A DNA stretch of 64,000 nucleotides from Sphagnum compactum (lineage: Eukaryota > Bryophyta > Sphagnopsida > Sphagnales): the NCBI GenBank assembly GCA_965153455.1, contig OZ234503.1:10917118-10981117 (forward strand), written 5' to 3'. Both the position numbers and the translations under genes were made by a program. Position 1 is the first letter of the stretch, and every line of letters begins with the position of its first letter. Shown one piece after another: positions 11,995 to 23,010 of the stretch. The notes beneath the pieces were generated by a model. It was not told the DNA's origin and did not search any database. It saw nothing but the letters and a program-made list of their open reading frames with translations.

Positions 11995-12170
11995 AAATTA
12001 GGCTTGAATTGGGTTGAAATTTGGGGGTGAAACTTTTTTGGGTTGAAATTTGGGGGTGAAACTTTTTTGGGTTGAATTGGGCTGAAATTTGGGGGTGAAA
12101 CTTTTTTGGGTTGAAATTTGGGGGTGAAACTTTTTTGGGTTGAATTGGGCTGAAATTTGGGGTTGATTCT
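11995..12170 (+). repeat. tandem repeat of GGTTGAAATTTGGGGGTGAAACTT-type units
   Basis: Units of about 31 bp (GAAATTTGGGGGTGAAAC then TTTTTTGGGTT) alternate with longer units carrying an extra GAATTGGGCT. About five copies are near-identical, so the expansion is recent. The minus-strand frame at 11998-12318 is a by-product. Confidence 0.85.
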
Positions 12171-12267
12171 TTTTATTTTTCTGTTGCCTTTGTCTTCTTT
12201 TTTTGGGAGGGGGATGTGTTTTGGGGGTGGAATTTTTTTGGGGGTGACCCCCCAAACAGACCATCAG

Positions 12268-12278
12268 CAGAAACCCTA
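12268..12278 (+). promoter_or_regulatory. AAACCCTAA telo-box just upstream of the PPR gene
   Basis: AAACCCTAAT lies about 70 bp upstream of the start codon at 12345. An in-frame stop (TAG, 12300-12302) lies between the two, so translation cannot start further upstream in this frame without splicing. Confidence 0.3.
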
Positions 12279-12344
12279 ATTTTGTGTGGTCCGAGAGAGT
12301 AGAGACAGGAGAAGGCACAGAAGCTCTGCTCTGTCGTTGCAGCG

Positions 12345-15343
12345 ATGGAGGTGCAGTTGCTTCTTAGTGCAGGGAGCACACCATCGCTACAGCACAAGAC
12401 CACAAGAGTATGGCGTCGGAGGCCGTTCAGGATCCTCCTCTTCTTCTCTAGTCGCAGTGAGTTGCCGCTGCACCATGTTCACCGACGTCTTCCCGATGCT
12501 GCTGGTGGGCCTGCGGCTCTTCCCAGAGTGCAACGGCTGACAAAGCCGAGAGACAACGGTGGTGGTAAGCTCATTTTTTCTCTTGTCTGCCTCTTACTGC
12601 CCCTGTAGCAACTGTTTTTATTTTCTCTGGAGTGTTTCTTTGCGGTTGTGAGCGGGGTTTCTAAACCATAAACCCCAAACCCTTGTTGAAGTTCTTTGCA
12701 TTATGAAGCTTCTTATTTTCCAAGCTTGATTAGACAACTGATGGATGCCTTGTTCTAAATTATGGCATCATGTCTATGAAAGACTCCAGTTTCATGACAT
12801 AATGGAAGTGTTGCCAATGAGTGGGTGTGTGTGTTTTACATGTGGTTTGTGGCAGGCCAGACAAGGAACGTAGAGAAACTTTGGCGAGATTTCTTCGCGG
12901 ATCCTTCACAATGGTTGGATCACAGGTCAGAGAAGGTATATAGAGAAAGCAAATGATTGCTTTGATGATTTCGTTGTTAATTGCAAGGAATTTTTTAGTT
13001 ATCATCTCATGGGAAGAAGAATGAAAGATATGGCTGATCACACCTGTGTTGGGCTCCCGGTGGTGGTGTTAGGTCAATGTGAGACATCCTGATTTCAAGC
13101 ATAAGACTACAAAGAGTGCACTCTGGCTTGATAGTAAGTATAAGCCCTCATGGGTTGATGCAGAGCTTGCTGCAATGGCCCCAGGGACGGTACAAGAATC
13201 AAATGTTGTGTCATGGAATACAAGGCTTGCAAGACATGTTAAGGCTGGGCAAAATGAGAAGACAATGGAACTTTTTCGACAAATGCAACAAGAGGGCATA
13301 ACTCCAGATGCTTTTACTTTTGTGCAAATTCTCAATGCATGTGCCAATTCACAAGCACTTGATGAGGGCAGACGTATCCATGCATGGACTATACAGAGTG
13401 GGTGTGAATCTAATGTGTTTGTCAGTTGCAGCCTTGTTAATATGTATGCCAAGTGTCGGCGAGATAAGGATGCACAGAAAGAGTTTGACAAGATATGGAC
13501 ACACTATGTGACGTATTGGAGTGCCATGATTCCTGGACACATGGATTGTGTGGAAGGGCTAAAGGGATTGGAACCATCTCAACAAGTTCAATATGAAGCC
13601 GTGCAGCCAGACCCTGGCATCTTTGTGGCAGTGCTCAATGCATGTGCTAGTGTAGTGGCACTTGAAGAGGGCAGGTGTGTCCATGAACACATCATTCAAA
13701 GTGGTTTTGGGTCTAATGTGGTTGTAAATAATAGCCTCATTGACATGTATGTCAAATGTGGGAGCATAGACGATGCTTGGGGAGTGTTCAACCGAATGCC
13801 CACACAGGATGTGGTTTCATGGAATGCCACGATACTGGGACATGTGAAATGTGGGCAAGGGCAGAAAGCCTTAGCCTTGTATGGAGAAATGCAAAGAGAA
13901 GGGGTGCAGCCAGACCCTTATACCTTTGTTGGGGTGCTGAGTGCATGTGCCAGTGTAGAGGCACTTGAAGAGGGCAGGCATATTCATGAACAGATCATTC
14001 GATGTGGCTGTGAGTCTAATGTGTTTGTGGGTAATAGCCTTATTGATATGTATGCCAAATGTAGGAGCATGGAAGATGCAGGAAGAGTGTTTGGCATGAT
14101 GCACACCCGCAATATTGTTGCCTGGACTGCTATGATTTTGGGACATGTGAAATGTGGGGAAGGCCAAAAGGCTTTAGCATTATCTCATCAAATGCAACAG
14201 GAAGGGGTTCGCCCAGACCCTGTCAATTTTGTGGCTGTACTGAATGCCTGTGCTAGTGTGGCAGCACTTGAAGAGGGCAGATATGTCCACAAACAGATCA
14301 TCCAAAGTGGTTTTGAGTCTGATTTTTTTGTGGGTAGTGGCCTCATTGACATGTATTCCAAATGTGGGAGTATTGAGGATGCGCAGAGAGTATTCAACAG
14401 CATGCCCAAGCGTGATGCGGTTTGTTGGACTGCTATGCTTGGAGGCTATGCCATGCATGGGCATGCTAAGCAAGCTCTCAGACATTTCAAACAGATGTGT
14501 GATGAGGGTGTTGAAATCAACAATATGACTTTTGTTTCTCTTCTCTCAGCTTGTAGCCACGCTGGCCTAGTGGATGAAGGTGTGCACTACTTTGGATCCA
14601 TGAGTTCAGTATATCATATTTCTCCCACAGTGGAGCACTATGTCTGCATGGTTGATCTTCTTGGCCGTGCTGGCCGTCTCCAAGAGGCAGAGGATTTGAT
14701 CAATACAATCTCCTGTGAGCCAAATGCTGCTGTATGGATGGCCTTGCTTGGTGCTTGTAGAGTTCATGGTAATGTGGAGATGGGAGAGCGCATTGCAAAA
14801 CGAGTTCTAGAATTGGACCCTCAGAGTGCAGCAGGCTATGTGCTGCTATCAAACATCTATGCTGCTGCTGACAAGTGGGATCTCAGTGCAAATGTTCAAC
14901 AACAGAGGTTGGAAAGGGGTGTGAAGAAACAGCCTGGCTGCACTTGGATTGAGGTGAACAATGAGGTGCATACATTTAGACTAGATGACCAAGAACATCC
15001 TCAACTCAGTGAAATCCATGCAGAACTTGAGAGATTGTACAGGCAGATGAATCATATTGGATATGTACCAGATACCAAATTTGTATTACATGATGTAGAT
15101 GAAGAAGAAAAGGTGTTTCATTTGTCTCACCACAGTGAGAAACTTGCTATTGCATTTGGGCTTCTTAACACACCTGCTGGTACTCCACTCCGTATTTTTA
15201 AGAATCTGCAGGTATGTGGTGACTGCCACACGGCCACCAAGTTCATTGCAAAGATAGCCAGAAGAGAAATCATTGTAAGGGATGTCAATCGCTTTCATCA
15301 CTTCAAGGATGGTGTCTGTTCCTGCAGGGATTATTGGCAGTAA
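12345..15343 (+). CDS. PDF motif-PPR-E-DYW protein, likely organelle RNA editing factor, three exons
   Basis: Exons 12345-12564, 12856-12935 and 13073-15343 give 856 aa. Borders are GTAAGC...GGCAG and GTATAT...GTTAG. The third exon has no ATG at its start, which supports splicing. Residues 1-74 are Arg/Ser-rich with few acidic residues, as in mitochondrial or plastid transit peptides. Residues about 82-133 (LWRDFFADP, WLDHR, HPDFKHK, LWLD, PSWV) resemble the PDF motif of plant organellar single-stranded DNA-binding proteins (OSB) and are rejoined only by intron 2 removal. PPR repeats follow to about 610, then E/E+ (KQPGCTWIEVNNEVHTF) and a DYW deaminase with the HSE and CGDCH zinc/catalytic motifs and terminal CSCRDYW plus one extra Gln. 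DYW proteins convert C to U in organelle transcripts; the target is unknown. Four PPR blocks are spaced exactly 303 bp apart. Confidence is high for PPR-DYW and moderate for the PDF call. Confidence 0.93.
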
Positions 15344-16570
15344 GACCAGTGCCTTTCTCACTGGGTCCTGGATCAGGTGATTTTGTTTACATCAGGTCAA
15401 ACCCTTGTCGTATGCCATGGTACTTGTGAAGGGTGTGCTTGATGAGCAGTCCCAATGTTGTTTGTACATATTTTCATCATGGCTATTGAGCAAATGTACA
15501 GGATTAGTAGGCTGTACCCACAGATATCAAGAAGGATACAAGCAATGACAGCATTCCGTAGCTTGAGACTGTTGGTTAGTCAGTCTGTGACCGGGTCATC
15601 AAGCAAGATTTCTCTCCACAAAACTCAAGTGCCTGACCAGTAATAAATTTCCAGGAGAGTGTGGGGGCAATTGCTAATTGTATGTGGCAGAGTCTGTTCT
15701 TATTCCACATATTGTGGCAAAGGCAAGATGAAGCATTGCAGGGTTTGCTTTTATATTCCACATCTTGTGGCATGAGGCAAACTCAACCTTTGGCAAACAA
15801 GGTTGTAAGATATGATTATTTCTAGGACCCCTAAAATTGAAGCGTCAAGTTCTTTGTCATTTCTTGCTGGAATTTTGTTTTGTAACTTGCCATGAGGTCC
15901 CCCCCTTTTGAAATAGAAGCAGTAACATTTGCTTCTGAAAGGATTGTATGGTATGAAGTCTCTGACATGAATCCTATTTGTTCCATAGCTCATGTGCCTT
16001 AGTGTTAAACTGGTTGTGAGATTCATCTTGGAATTGCTTATTCCATATGGTTGCTGCTGCATAGACTTGTTGAGCCTCTTTCTCTACGTTCCAGGCCTAG
16101 TGTAATTCTGCAGGATCTTGTTACTCTTTGGTACTTATCATTTTGCAAGCTTTTCTTGAAAGGTTTGTTTGACCCTATGGGGTTTTATGTGAGTGTCTTC
16201 AGTGTTGAAGGAGGCCACGATCATGTTTGGGTTCTTCATTGTTGCTATTTGGACTGTGCATTGCACTCACATTGATTAAACTTGTGTTGCTGCATTAGGA
16301 GGGTTTTTCCTATAAATTTCTGGCAAATAGAGGCTCTTAACACACATTGTATCACAAACTTTTTCTATCATAAAGAATGTGCACTTGGGGTGATTTACTT
16401 GGCAACTTTTGTATTCTTGGATTGGAATTTCTCTCTCTTTGTCTCATTTGTTTGGCACGAATTAACTCTACATTTTTCAGGAAGTACACATATTCTATAT
16501 ACTTGCCTCGAAATGGAGAATTATACCTTTAAAAATACCTTCCTTGCTTGGATCATACCTAAGAAATCCT
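15344..16570. other. 3' flank of the PPR gene, no further gene
   Basis: It probably contains the PPR 3' untranslated region. A run CCCCCCTTTTG occurs at 15899. The frames at 16051-16740 show no domain and have a T-rich composition. Confidence 0.4.
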
Positions 16571-16571
16571 T

Positions 16572-16640
16572 AGTGGTGTTGGGTGGTTCTTTATTTTTTC
16601 AAAGAAAGAACTTATGGGTAAGGGTCATGGTTTTTTTGTG
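16572..16640 (+). repeat. left-end copy of the CAGTGTTGGG terminal-repeat family
   Basis: GTGTTGGGTGGTTCTTT followed by CAAAGAAAGAAC and AAGGGT closely matches the left end of the element at 43263. No matching right end was found nearby, so this is a fragment. Confidence 0.45.
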
Positions 16641-17777
16641 GGTAAAAATTGCCAAATGCCTACCTGGTTTTTGGACGCACTACCTATATGCATGGAAACA
16701 AATTTTTTTAACAAAATCTGGGGCTTCTTTTGTAAAGTAGTGGCGTTGCCTCCCTTGTCACTCTCATTGTAGTCGCTCCTTCTCCCATCACTGATTAACT
16801 TCTCACCATCCCCACTCTTTCATGAGCGATTGTCACCCTTGCTCCCTTCTCTCATGAGCAATATCCAAACCTACACCTTCATTTTTACAGGTAGCTAGCA
16901 TTTATACATAGTTATATTTATGTAGTCACAAATACTTATGGCTTTTGGAGTATGTACACCATTGGCAATTTCCCTTTTCAAGATGTCATCACCAAGTGGA
17001 AAGACATGAAAGCTTGATATTGCCTTGATGCTCGGTGACAAATGGTTTTGTTTATGGAGGCAGCTTAAATTTCTTTTCTGGGTCCCCTTTCTATTGGGGC
17101 CTTTCTATTGGGGCATTTTCCTTTCTGTACCGAGTTTTGCACATTAAAAAATTGCAGGTATACATTTTTTTTAATTTTGGTGAAACACACACGTCAAATG
17201 ATTACATAGGTTGGTTTTCAGCTTTGAAACATATTTTGAAAGGTCATGTAGGTTTATGAAGCAAGCTTGGAGATTTTTATTTGGTGTTTCTGAAGTTATC
17301 TTGTGTAATGTGAATGTTGGAGAGTTTGGAGTTTGGACTCTGAAGTTGCACTTGTAGCATGCACTTGTGCTTCTGGACTTACTGTTTGCAATTTTTGTCT
17401 TTTGCTTAATATGGCTAACGTTGCAAGTTGGAACTTGGGGTGGGGTTGTGTTTGGATGGAGGCAGATTATATTGCAAATGGGCAAAGTCTTTTGAGACTG
17501 GAGTTCAACTCTCCTAAGAGTGCATGAAATTGTAGTGTGTTTGTTGCCAAATGCTTTCTCCCCTTGATCAATTCAAATAGTCAAATTATGCCATGCACAA
17601 TTTAGTTTGGTTGCCAAAAGCTCACTCTTGATTTAGCATGATAGTCAGTCACACTACCCAATTTTATTTTTTTAAATAGCCAAATTTGTTCCACTCTGAA
17701 AATTTACAAATAGCCACATTATACACTCTGCCTGGCTGGGTGTAGCCAGTTAAACAACCTTGAAAAAAGTGTTTAAA
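16641..17777. other. no gene seen; decayed AT-rich sequence
   Basis: It holds a short doublet TTTCTATTGGGG(CC) at about 17088-17117 and no convincing coding signal. Confidence 0.35.
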
Positions 17778-18262
17778 AAAACGCTGGTAAGGGTAAGGTA
17801 TATGGACCCTTGACTTGTGCACCAAAATTGAACAAAATGAGTTTGGTCCCAAACTGGGATGGACTTGAAAAGCACATTGGGGAAAGGAAGAAAAGGACAA
17901 AGAGTTAAAGCCTAGGGAAATTGGCAAGAGGCTGCTGGTGGTTCTCAAAACTCAAAAACCAATTTGGTCTAGCAACTATGGCTCTTTAAGAAAGAATGAA
18001 CCAGTCAAAAGGACCTACCCTGATTTTTTGCTCATTCATTCTTTCATTAAACTTGCTGGTTCTTTGATTTCATTCTGTTTTCAAATTTTGGGAACTGGAA
18101 TTAATTTTAATTTGAAGATGTTCAAATTCTGGGAATTGGGAGATTCTTTTGATTCTTAAAACCCTCCAAAACCCGAAACTACTGGAGGGTTCTTTGGTTC
18201 TGAATTGTTTACGGAAAACTTGGAGCTGGAGTTTATGACAAAATCAAAGAATTGCCCATAGG
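17778..18262 (+). repeat. decayed copy of the CAGTGTTGGG element family
   Basis: GGTATATGGACCCTTG near 17800 parallels 43310-43325. GGTTCTTTGATTT (about 18057) and GACAAAATCAAAGAATT (18237-18253) parallel the right half of the 43263-43620 element. The ends are eroded. Confidence 0.4.
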
Positions 18263-19470
18263 GGGGGGGCCTTACTCTTTACTCTTTACACCACAGAAGT
18301 TTGGGTGTGATTTTCTCAGTATTCTGTATTTGAGGTTTTATGTGTTTTTATCTCATTGTCTCTCAGCATTTGTCTCATTTGTTTGGCATGAAGGGACTCC
18401 CACCATATTGATTTGTTTGGTCACAAAAAACCCACTTTATGCCATGACTTCCGGCATTGTTCTCAGCAGGGTTTGGGATTTTGTAAAGCACTCTCAGAAA
18501 AGTTTTAATGTAAAAGTTGAGGAAAAGAATCGGAGATTCGTGTTACAATAATCAGAAATAAATAAAAATTAAGATAAATTTTGTTGTTCATTTTTCCACA
18601 AAAGAATTGTGAAATTTTTGGATTTGTTTTTTCCTAGTGTAGATTCAACTAATATTGCTAAGTTTTTGAAAAAAATTGTCAAAATTTTATATCACAAAAT
18701 TGAAAAAAAGGGAAAAAATAAACACTTAGAAAAAAATGATATTTTCAACAAGTTTTTTCCTTTTGGAGAAAAGTAATTAACGACAACCAAGAAATGAAGT
18801 TGGGTGCAATGGGAGGTTGATCATAAGTTAGGGTAAGCCACACCAGTTATTTAATACTTAACAGACTGAAAGGTGAAAGCCTTTATGGTGATTGCTTGTT
18901 TGGTCTTGGAGTGTAAAGACATTTTCCGCCCCATCTCCAAGCACACCCATAGTAAGATTTGGTTAAGAAACCATAAATATATATATATTGCTCCCCGAAG
19001 TAGGGGACCTCTCAAAGCTTGAAAAGAATCTAAATAATCACACAACAATTCAATCACCAAATAGTTGCACCTTGTGATCAAACTCAAGATTTTTATGGAT
19101 AACATCTAACCCTTAGCAAATTGGGTGAAGGCCAAAACCAATTCATTTTTTGATGTAAAAATGTTCGTCATACACCAACAGCCTCCATCAAAACTATGAA
19201 AAAGGAAAACCCATCCATGGTGATGGGATAACTATTGTTTTATTAAAACCTAAAACCCTAAACCAAATTTGACATTGCTGAGCTAGGGTTCTCAAAGTTC
19301 TACCCTATTGTGTCCTTGTACTCCAATGGGAGTTTGTATCTTGCACTCCTTGTCTTTATACTCTTGGTGTTACTCTTTTCTATCACTAGTTTTAGGTGAT
19401 GGTGGTCTTTTCTTGTTGTCAAAAATTCTACATTGAAAGGGACCCGATTTTCCAATGTTGAAACCAAAAA
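18263..19470. other. no gene seen
   Basis: AT-rich intergenic sequence. A G-run (18259-18268) and an AAACCCTAAACC stretch near 19250 are the only clear motifs. Confidence 0.35.
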
Positions 19471-19545
19471 CTTGACTTATATATATACATGATACATACA
19501 TGATGCATTCAAACTTGACTTATATATATACATGATGCATCTATG
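19471..19545 (+). repeat. short tandem duplication
   Basis: AACTTGACTTATATATATAC followed by ATGATGCAT-type sequence occurs twice, about 45 bp apart. Confidence 0.7.
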
Positions 19546-19708
19546 TTCTAATCTCAAAGATCATCATTTTCTAACTTTGTGTTATGTTGTTTTTACATAC
19601 AAGTGGTATTATCTACATGTTGTTGGTTGTTTGTAACATGTGTTACATTAATTTCACTAAACATTAATTTTCATGCATGAAGTGGTAATGACATTCAATG
19701 TGTTTGAT

Positions 19709-20352
19709 TCAAGTGTGAAAAACTAGATTTTTGGCTGATTTTATGTTTTTGATATTGCTGTAAAATTTTATTGGAAGTCTTGGTTTTTCATGTCTAATCT
19801 CCTTTAAGAGTCTCCTTAACCAAATGACATACTTCATGCCTTCCAATAATGCACAATATTTTGCTTCAACTAAAGAAATAACCACATTAGATTGTATTTC
19901 CACACCATGACATTGGAAAGTTCCCAATTTTGAGAATATAATCACTCATAGATCTTCTTTATTTTGTATCACTTGCCCAATCTACATTTACAAAATCTTT
20001 CAAATCTATATTGCTCCCCTTCTTTTAGAATATTTCATAATATGTGGTACCTTTCAAATATCTAAATATTTGTTTAATTGCAGTGAGGTGAAATAGTTGG
20101 GGTTAATTAAGAATGGACTAATTATAAAAATTTAAAAAGTGCACATGTGGTCTAATGTTTACCAAATAAATCAGCTTGTTTGCCATCTTATTATAAGTAG
20201 CAGGTTCAACTTCATCTACCACAAGTTTAGGATTTTTTGTCGTCTTTGACACTTTGGTTGGATTACAGTGTGCCATACCAAAAAATTGAAGCATTTAGAT
20301 GGTAAAAAAAAAATGTTATTGGTATGTTCCAATGCTTACAAGCCTTTTTCAT
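19709..20352 (-). pseudogene. Copia-type retrotransposon reverse transcriptase/RNase H remnant
   Basis: Read on the minus strand from about 20350 to 19709, the conceptual translation follows the C-terminal part of a Ty1/Copia polyprotein: FFGMAHCNPT, then NKLIYLVN-RP, HLTAIKQIFRYLKGT, DLKDFVNVDWASD, then VEAKYCALLEGMKYVIWLRR and SAKNLVFHT. The usual family counterparts are the FGM/CKP, LIYL..TRPD, RYLKGT, DADWA and AEAEY..EA..WLR motifs. At least four in-frame stops and one frameshift near 19950 break it, so it is dead. No long terminal repeats, integrase or gag were identified, so it is a 3' fragment of pol. Its protein is not reconstructed here. Confidence 0.85.
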
Positions 20353-21300
20353 GGACATGATGCCACTTTCCACTACATCCATGGCATCCTCTTGCTAGTC
20401 ATCTATCCATCTGCATATTACACATGTTATAGGTTATTCACTTTTCTTAATTTTTGTATTATGCTTGATGTAAGTTGAGGCGGGACATTTATCTTTGTCC
20501 ATAGCTAGTTGGTCTAGCATGTTGTTCCTTCTTTTTCAAAGCACATTAAATATCATGTTAGGCTTCTCCTCCTAGCCTTAACCTCCAAAAGATGGGGGGT
20601 GTGTGCTTTTAACCCCATAAGAGATATGCCCCTATTTTTTTTGTAATCAAATTAAGGATTTATAAGAAGTGAACTAGGTCAAGAAATGATTGAATAACAT
20701 GATATTATGTGATTTCAATAACATTAATGACATCAAAGAAATTTGCAAAGTTTTCCCACTTCAAATTTTCATATGTTGTTGTGCATGTTGTGGGTGTGAA
20801 TTTTAAGATGTGAGAGACTAAAACATGTTGAAATTTTCAATGGCCAACTTCCTTTGCTTTATTTCTTACATGTGTGACTACATATTTAGCTACCCAACGA
20901 TAACATATGAAGTTAGTGAAAATTTCTTTGTAAACTTTGTCTATTTTCAAAATTTTACATTCATCATATTGGTTTTCTACTTTCACATCTATGTTCTTCT
21001 TTTCTATTGCTGGTCTTAACACTAGTGCATTGGTATTAAAATATTTAAGGAACTTTGAAGATCATATAATACACTTGTTGGTAATTTGGACATGCTTCTT
21101 CTTAGTTGAGAGGATGGAATGTATTGATGAACAATTTGATTGAAACCTTCTAATCACAAAATTGTGATGCATTTGTTTTTGTGAAAAAATCATTAGTTGT
21201 AGCTATAGGGATCTATTTGGCAATCTTGAAGTTGTTCATAAGTTTTGCATTATGATATCGCAAGCTCACAATGTCCCCTTTGATTATTAGGCGATTGTTA
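20353..21300. other. no gene seen
   Basis: AT-rich sequence. The frames at 20825-21143 lie on both strands and have no recognisable domain. Part may belong to the same dead retroelement, but this could not be confirmed. Confidence 0.35.
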
Positions 21301-21312
21301 CAAGGTGCATAA

Positions 21313-21760
21313 ATGCAACTCCCACCCCAAAATTTTATTTTGCATTGCAAGTTAATTATGGTTTTAGCCCTTTATGACGATGTTGTACCCATTTCACAAA
21401 ACAATTTAGATCATATTATGAATTATGGGATCCATAAATTTGCCTTATATCACACCTTAAACCAGACACTTAAAGCCCAATGCATATTGATTTTTGCAAA
21501 TTTGTGTTTTTTTACATGCATTGGACTCTAACAACTATAAGCCCATCACCAAACATTCCCTTCACATAACAAGCTGCAAAATTTGTAATTTAACCCTAAA
21601 TCACAATGCCCCTTTATCGAACAATTAAAGTGCCATGCATTAGGATATTCCCACATTTGTGTGCATTAGAATGTGACAACTCCAAACCCTATTACCAAAC
21701 ATTTAAAAAAAATGACCTAACACTTATTTTTAACAATGGTATGCATCACACCCATGTCTT
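21313..21760 (+). repeat. imperfect tandem duplication, about 190-200 bp unit
   Basis: Blocks such as TTTGTGT...GCATT(G/A)GA(C/A)T, TAACAACT/GACAACT and (C/T)CACCAAACATT recur between about 21480-21560 and 21640-21705. Divergence is high. Confidence 0.4.
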
Positions 21761-22950
21761 AAATTTTTTTTACAATATCATTGGTTGAGACATTAAAAAA
21801 TCTCAAAGACAATTTTCTTGCATTGGGTATTTGGTCATAGGATGTATTCTCAATGATGATAGGTATTTGGCCATTCAATCATCAAACCATGGGTGTGTGT
21901 TTGGTGATGGGCATGTCTACCCTACCAACCAAAAGCTTCACCATGTTGCTCCCAACTTACTAGGGCTAGTCTACATGGAACAAGGTGATTAAGTCACCTA
22001 AGTTTGTAAGAAAATCAAAACCCTATTATGTGAGTGAGTAACTCATGTGGGGGTGTGAATTTGGAAGGTGGGGGAGGGGGAGGGAGGGGGAAGATCCGGA
22101 TTTGTCAATACTATTATTTGGATAGGACATTATTGAACAACAAAAATTCCCTACAATTCCCTTATCTTCATTTAAAAAATTATCTTCCTTAAATGTCCCC
22201 CTTCTTATCTTCATTCAAATAAAATATTATTATGTGAGAATCATCTTCTTTTGGATGGGTTTTGATTGGGTGAGAAGCAGAAACTTTGCAGAGAGAAAAC
22301 AAAAATAGGTATCCTATATTTAATAGGATTGAATGAATGTTGTCTTTTGGCAGCCCAAAAATCAGGGCTGCTATAACTGCAAAGAAGACTTATTTTTATA
22401 AGCCACCTTGCTGAGTGGGCAACCAACTAGCCTATCTGGGCGAGAAAAACAAAAGTCATCACAAGTTGGGCCAAATTCATGGAAGTAAAGACAAGTCAAA
22501 TTTGGCAAAAACACTTCACTCTTGGGCCAACTTTGAAGCAAGAGGGGAGGGAGGACTACTAAAACTGCAAGTGAATTAATTCTACAATGTGACAAATTTG
22601 AACAACCCATGCTACAAATTTGGCAAATCATATCAAAGTTGGGAACCAGAACTTTGAAGCAAGCAAAATGGTGGGGCAAGTAAAACAAAGAATTCAAAAT
22701 TTGGAATCAACAAGATACACAAAATTTAGCAAATCATATCACACCACTTTGAAGTAAGAACAACAGGAACAAGTAAATTTTCCAAGTGACAAAATAAATT
22801 GGAATCAACAAGCTACAAAAAAAACATTTAGCACATCATATCAAACAACTTTGAAGGAAGAAAAACAGGAACAAGTAAATTTTCCAAGTGACAAAATTGG
22901 AAATCACAAAGTGGTGTATTTTTTTTCAATGAATTTTGTAATGTAGTGAA
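21761..22950. other. no gene seen
   Basis: It holds a G-rich run near 22065-22092. A short doublet, GGAACAAGTAAATTTTCCAAGT, occurs near 22768 and 22870. No coding region is supported. Confidence 0.35.
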
Positions 22951-22952
22951 AG

Positions 22953-23010
22953 TGATGATTATCCAGATGATGATTTAGCCACATCTGGCTATAAACCAGA
23001 TATATACAAA
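22953..23010 (+). repeat. dispersed repeat copy, AGCCA(A/C)AT(T/C)TGGCTATA family
   Basis: GATGATTTAGCCACATCTGG followed by CTATAAACCAGATA matches the copies at 34300-34530 and 53787-53868. Confidence 0.5.

Noticed and set aside
13069-13540. Minus-strand frames of 140 and 63 aa at the start of PPR exon 3
   Set aside because: They are antisense to a clear PPR coding region, and have no domain.
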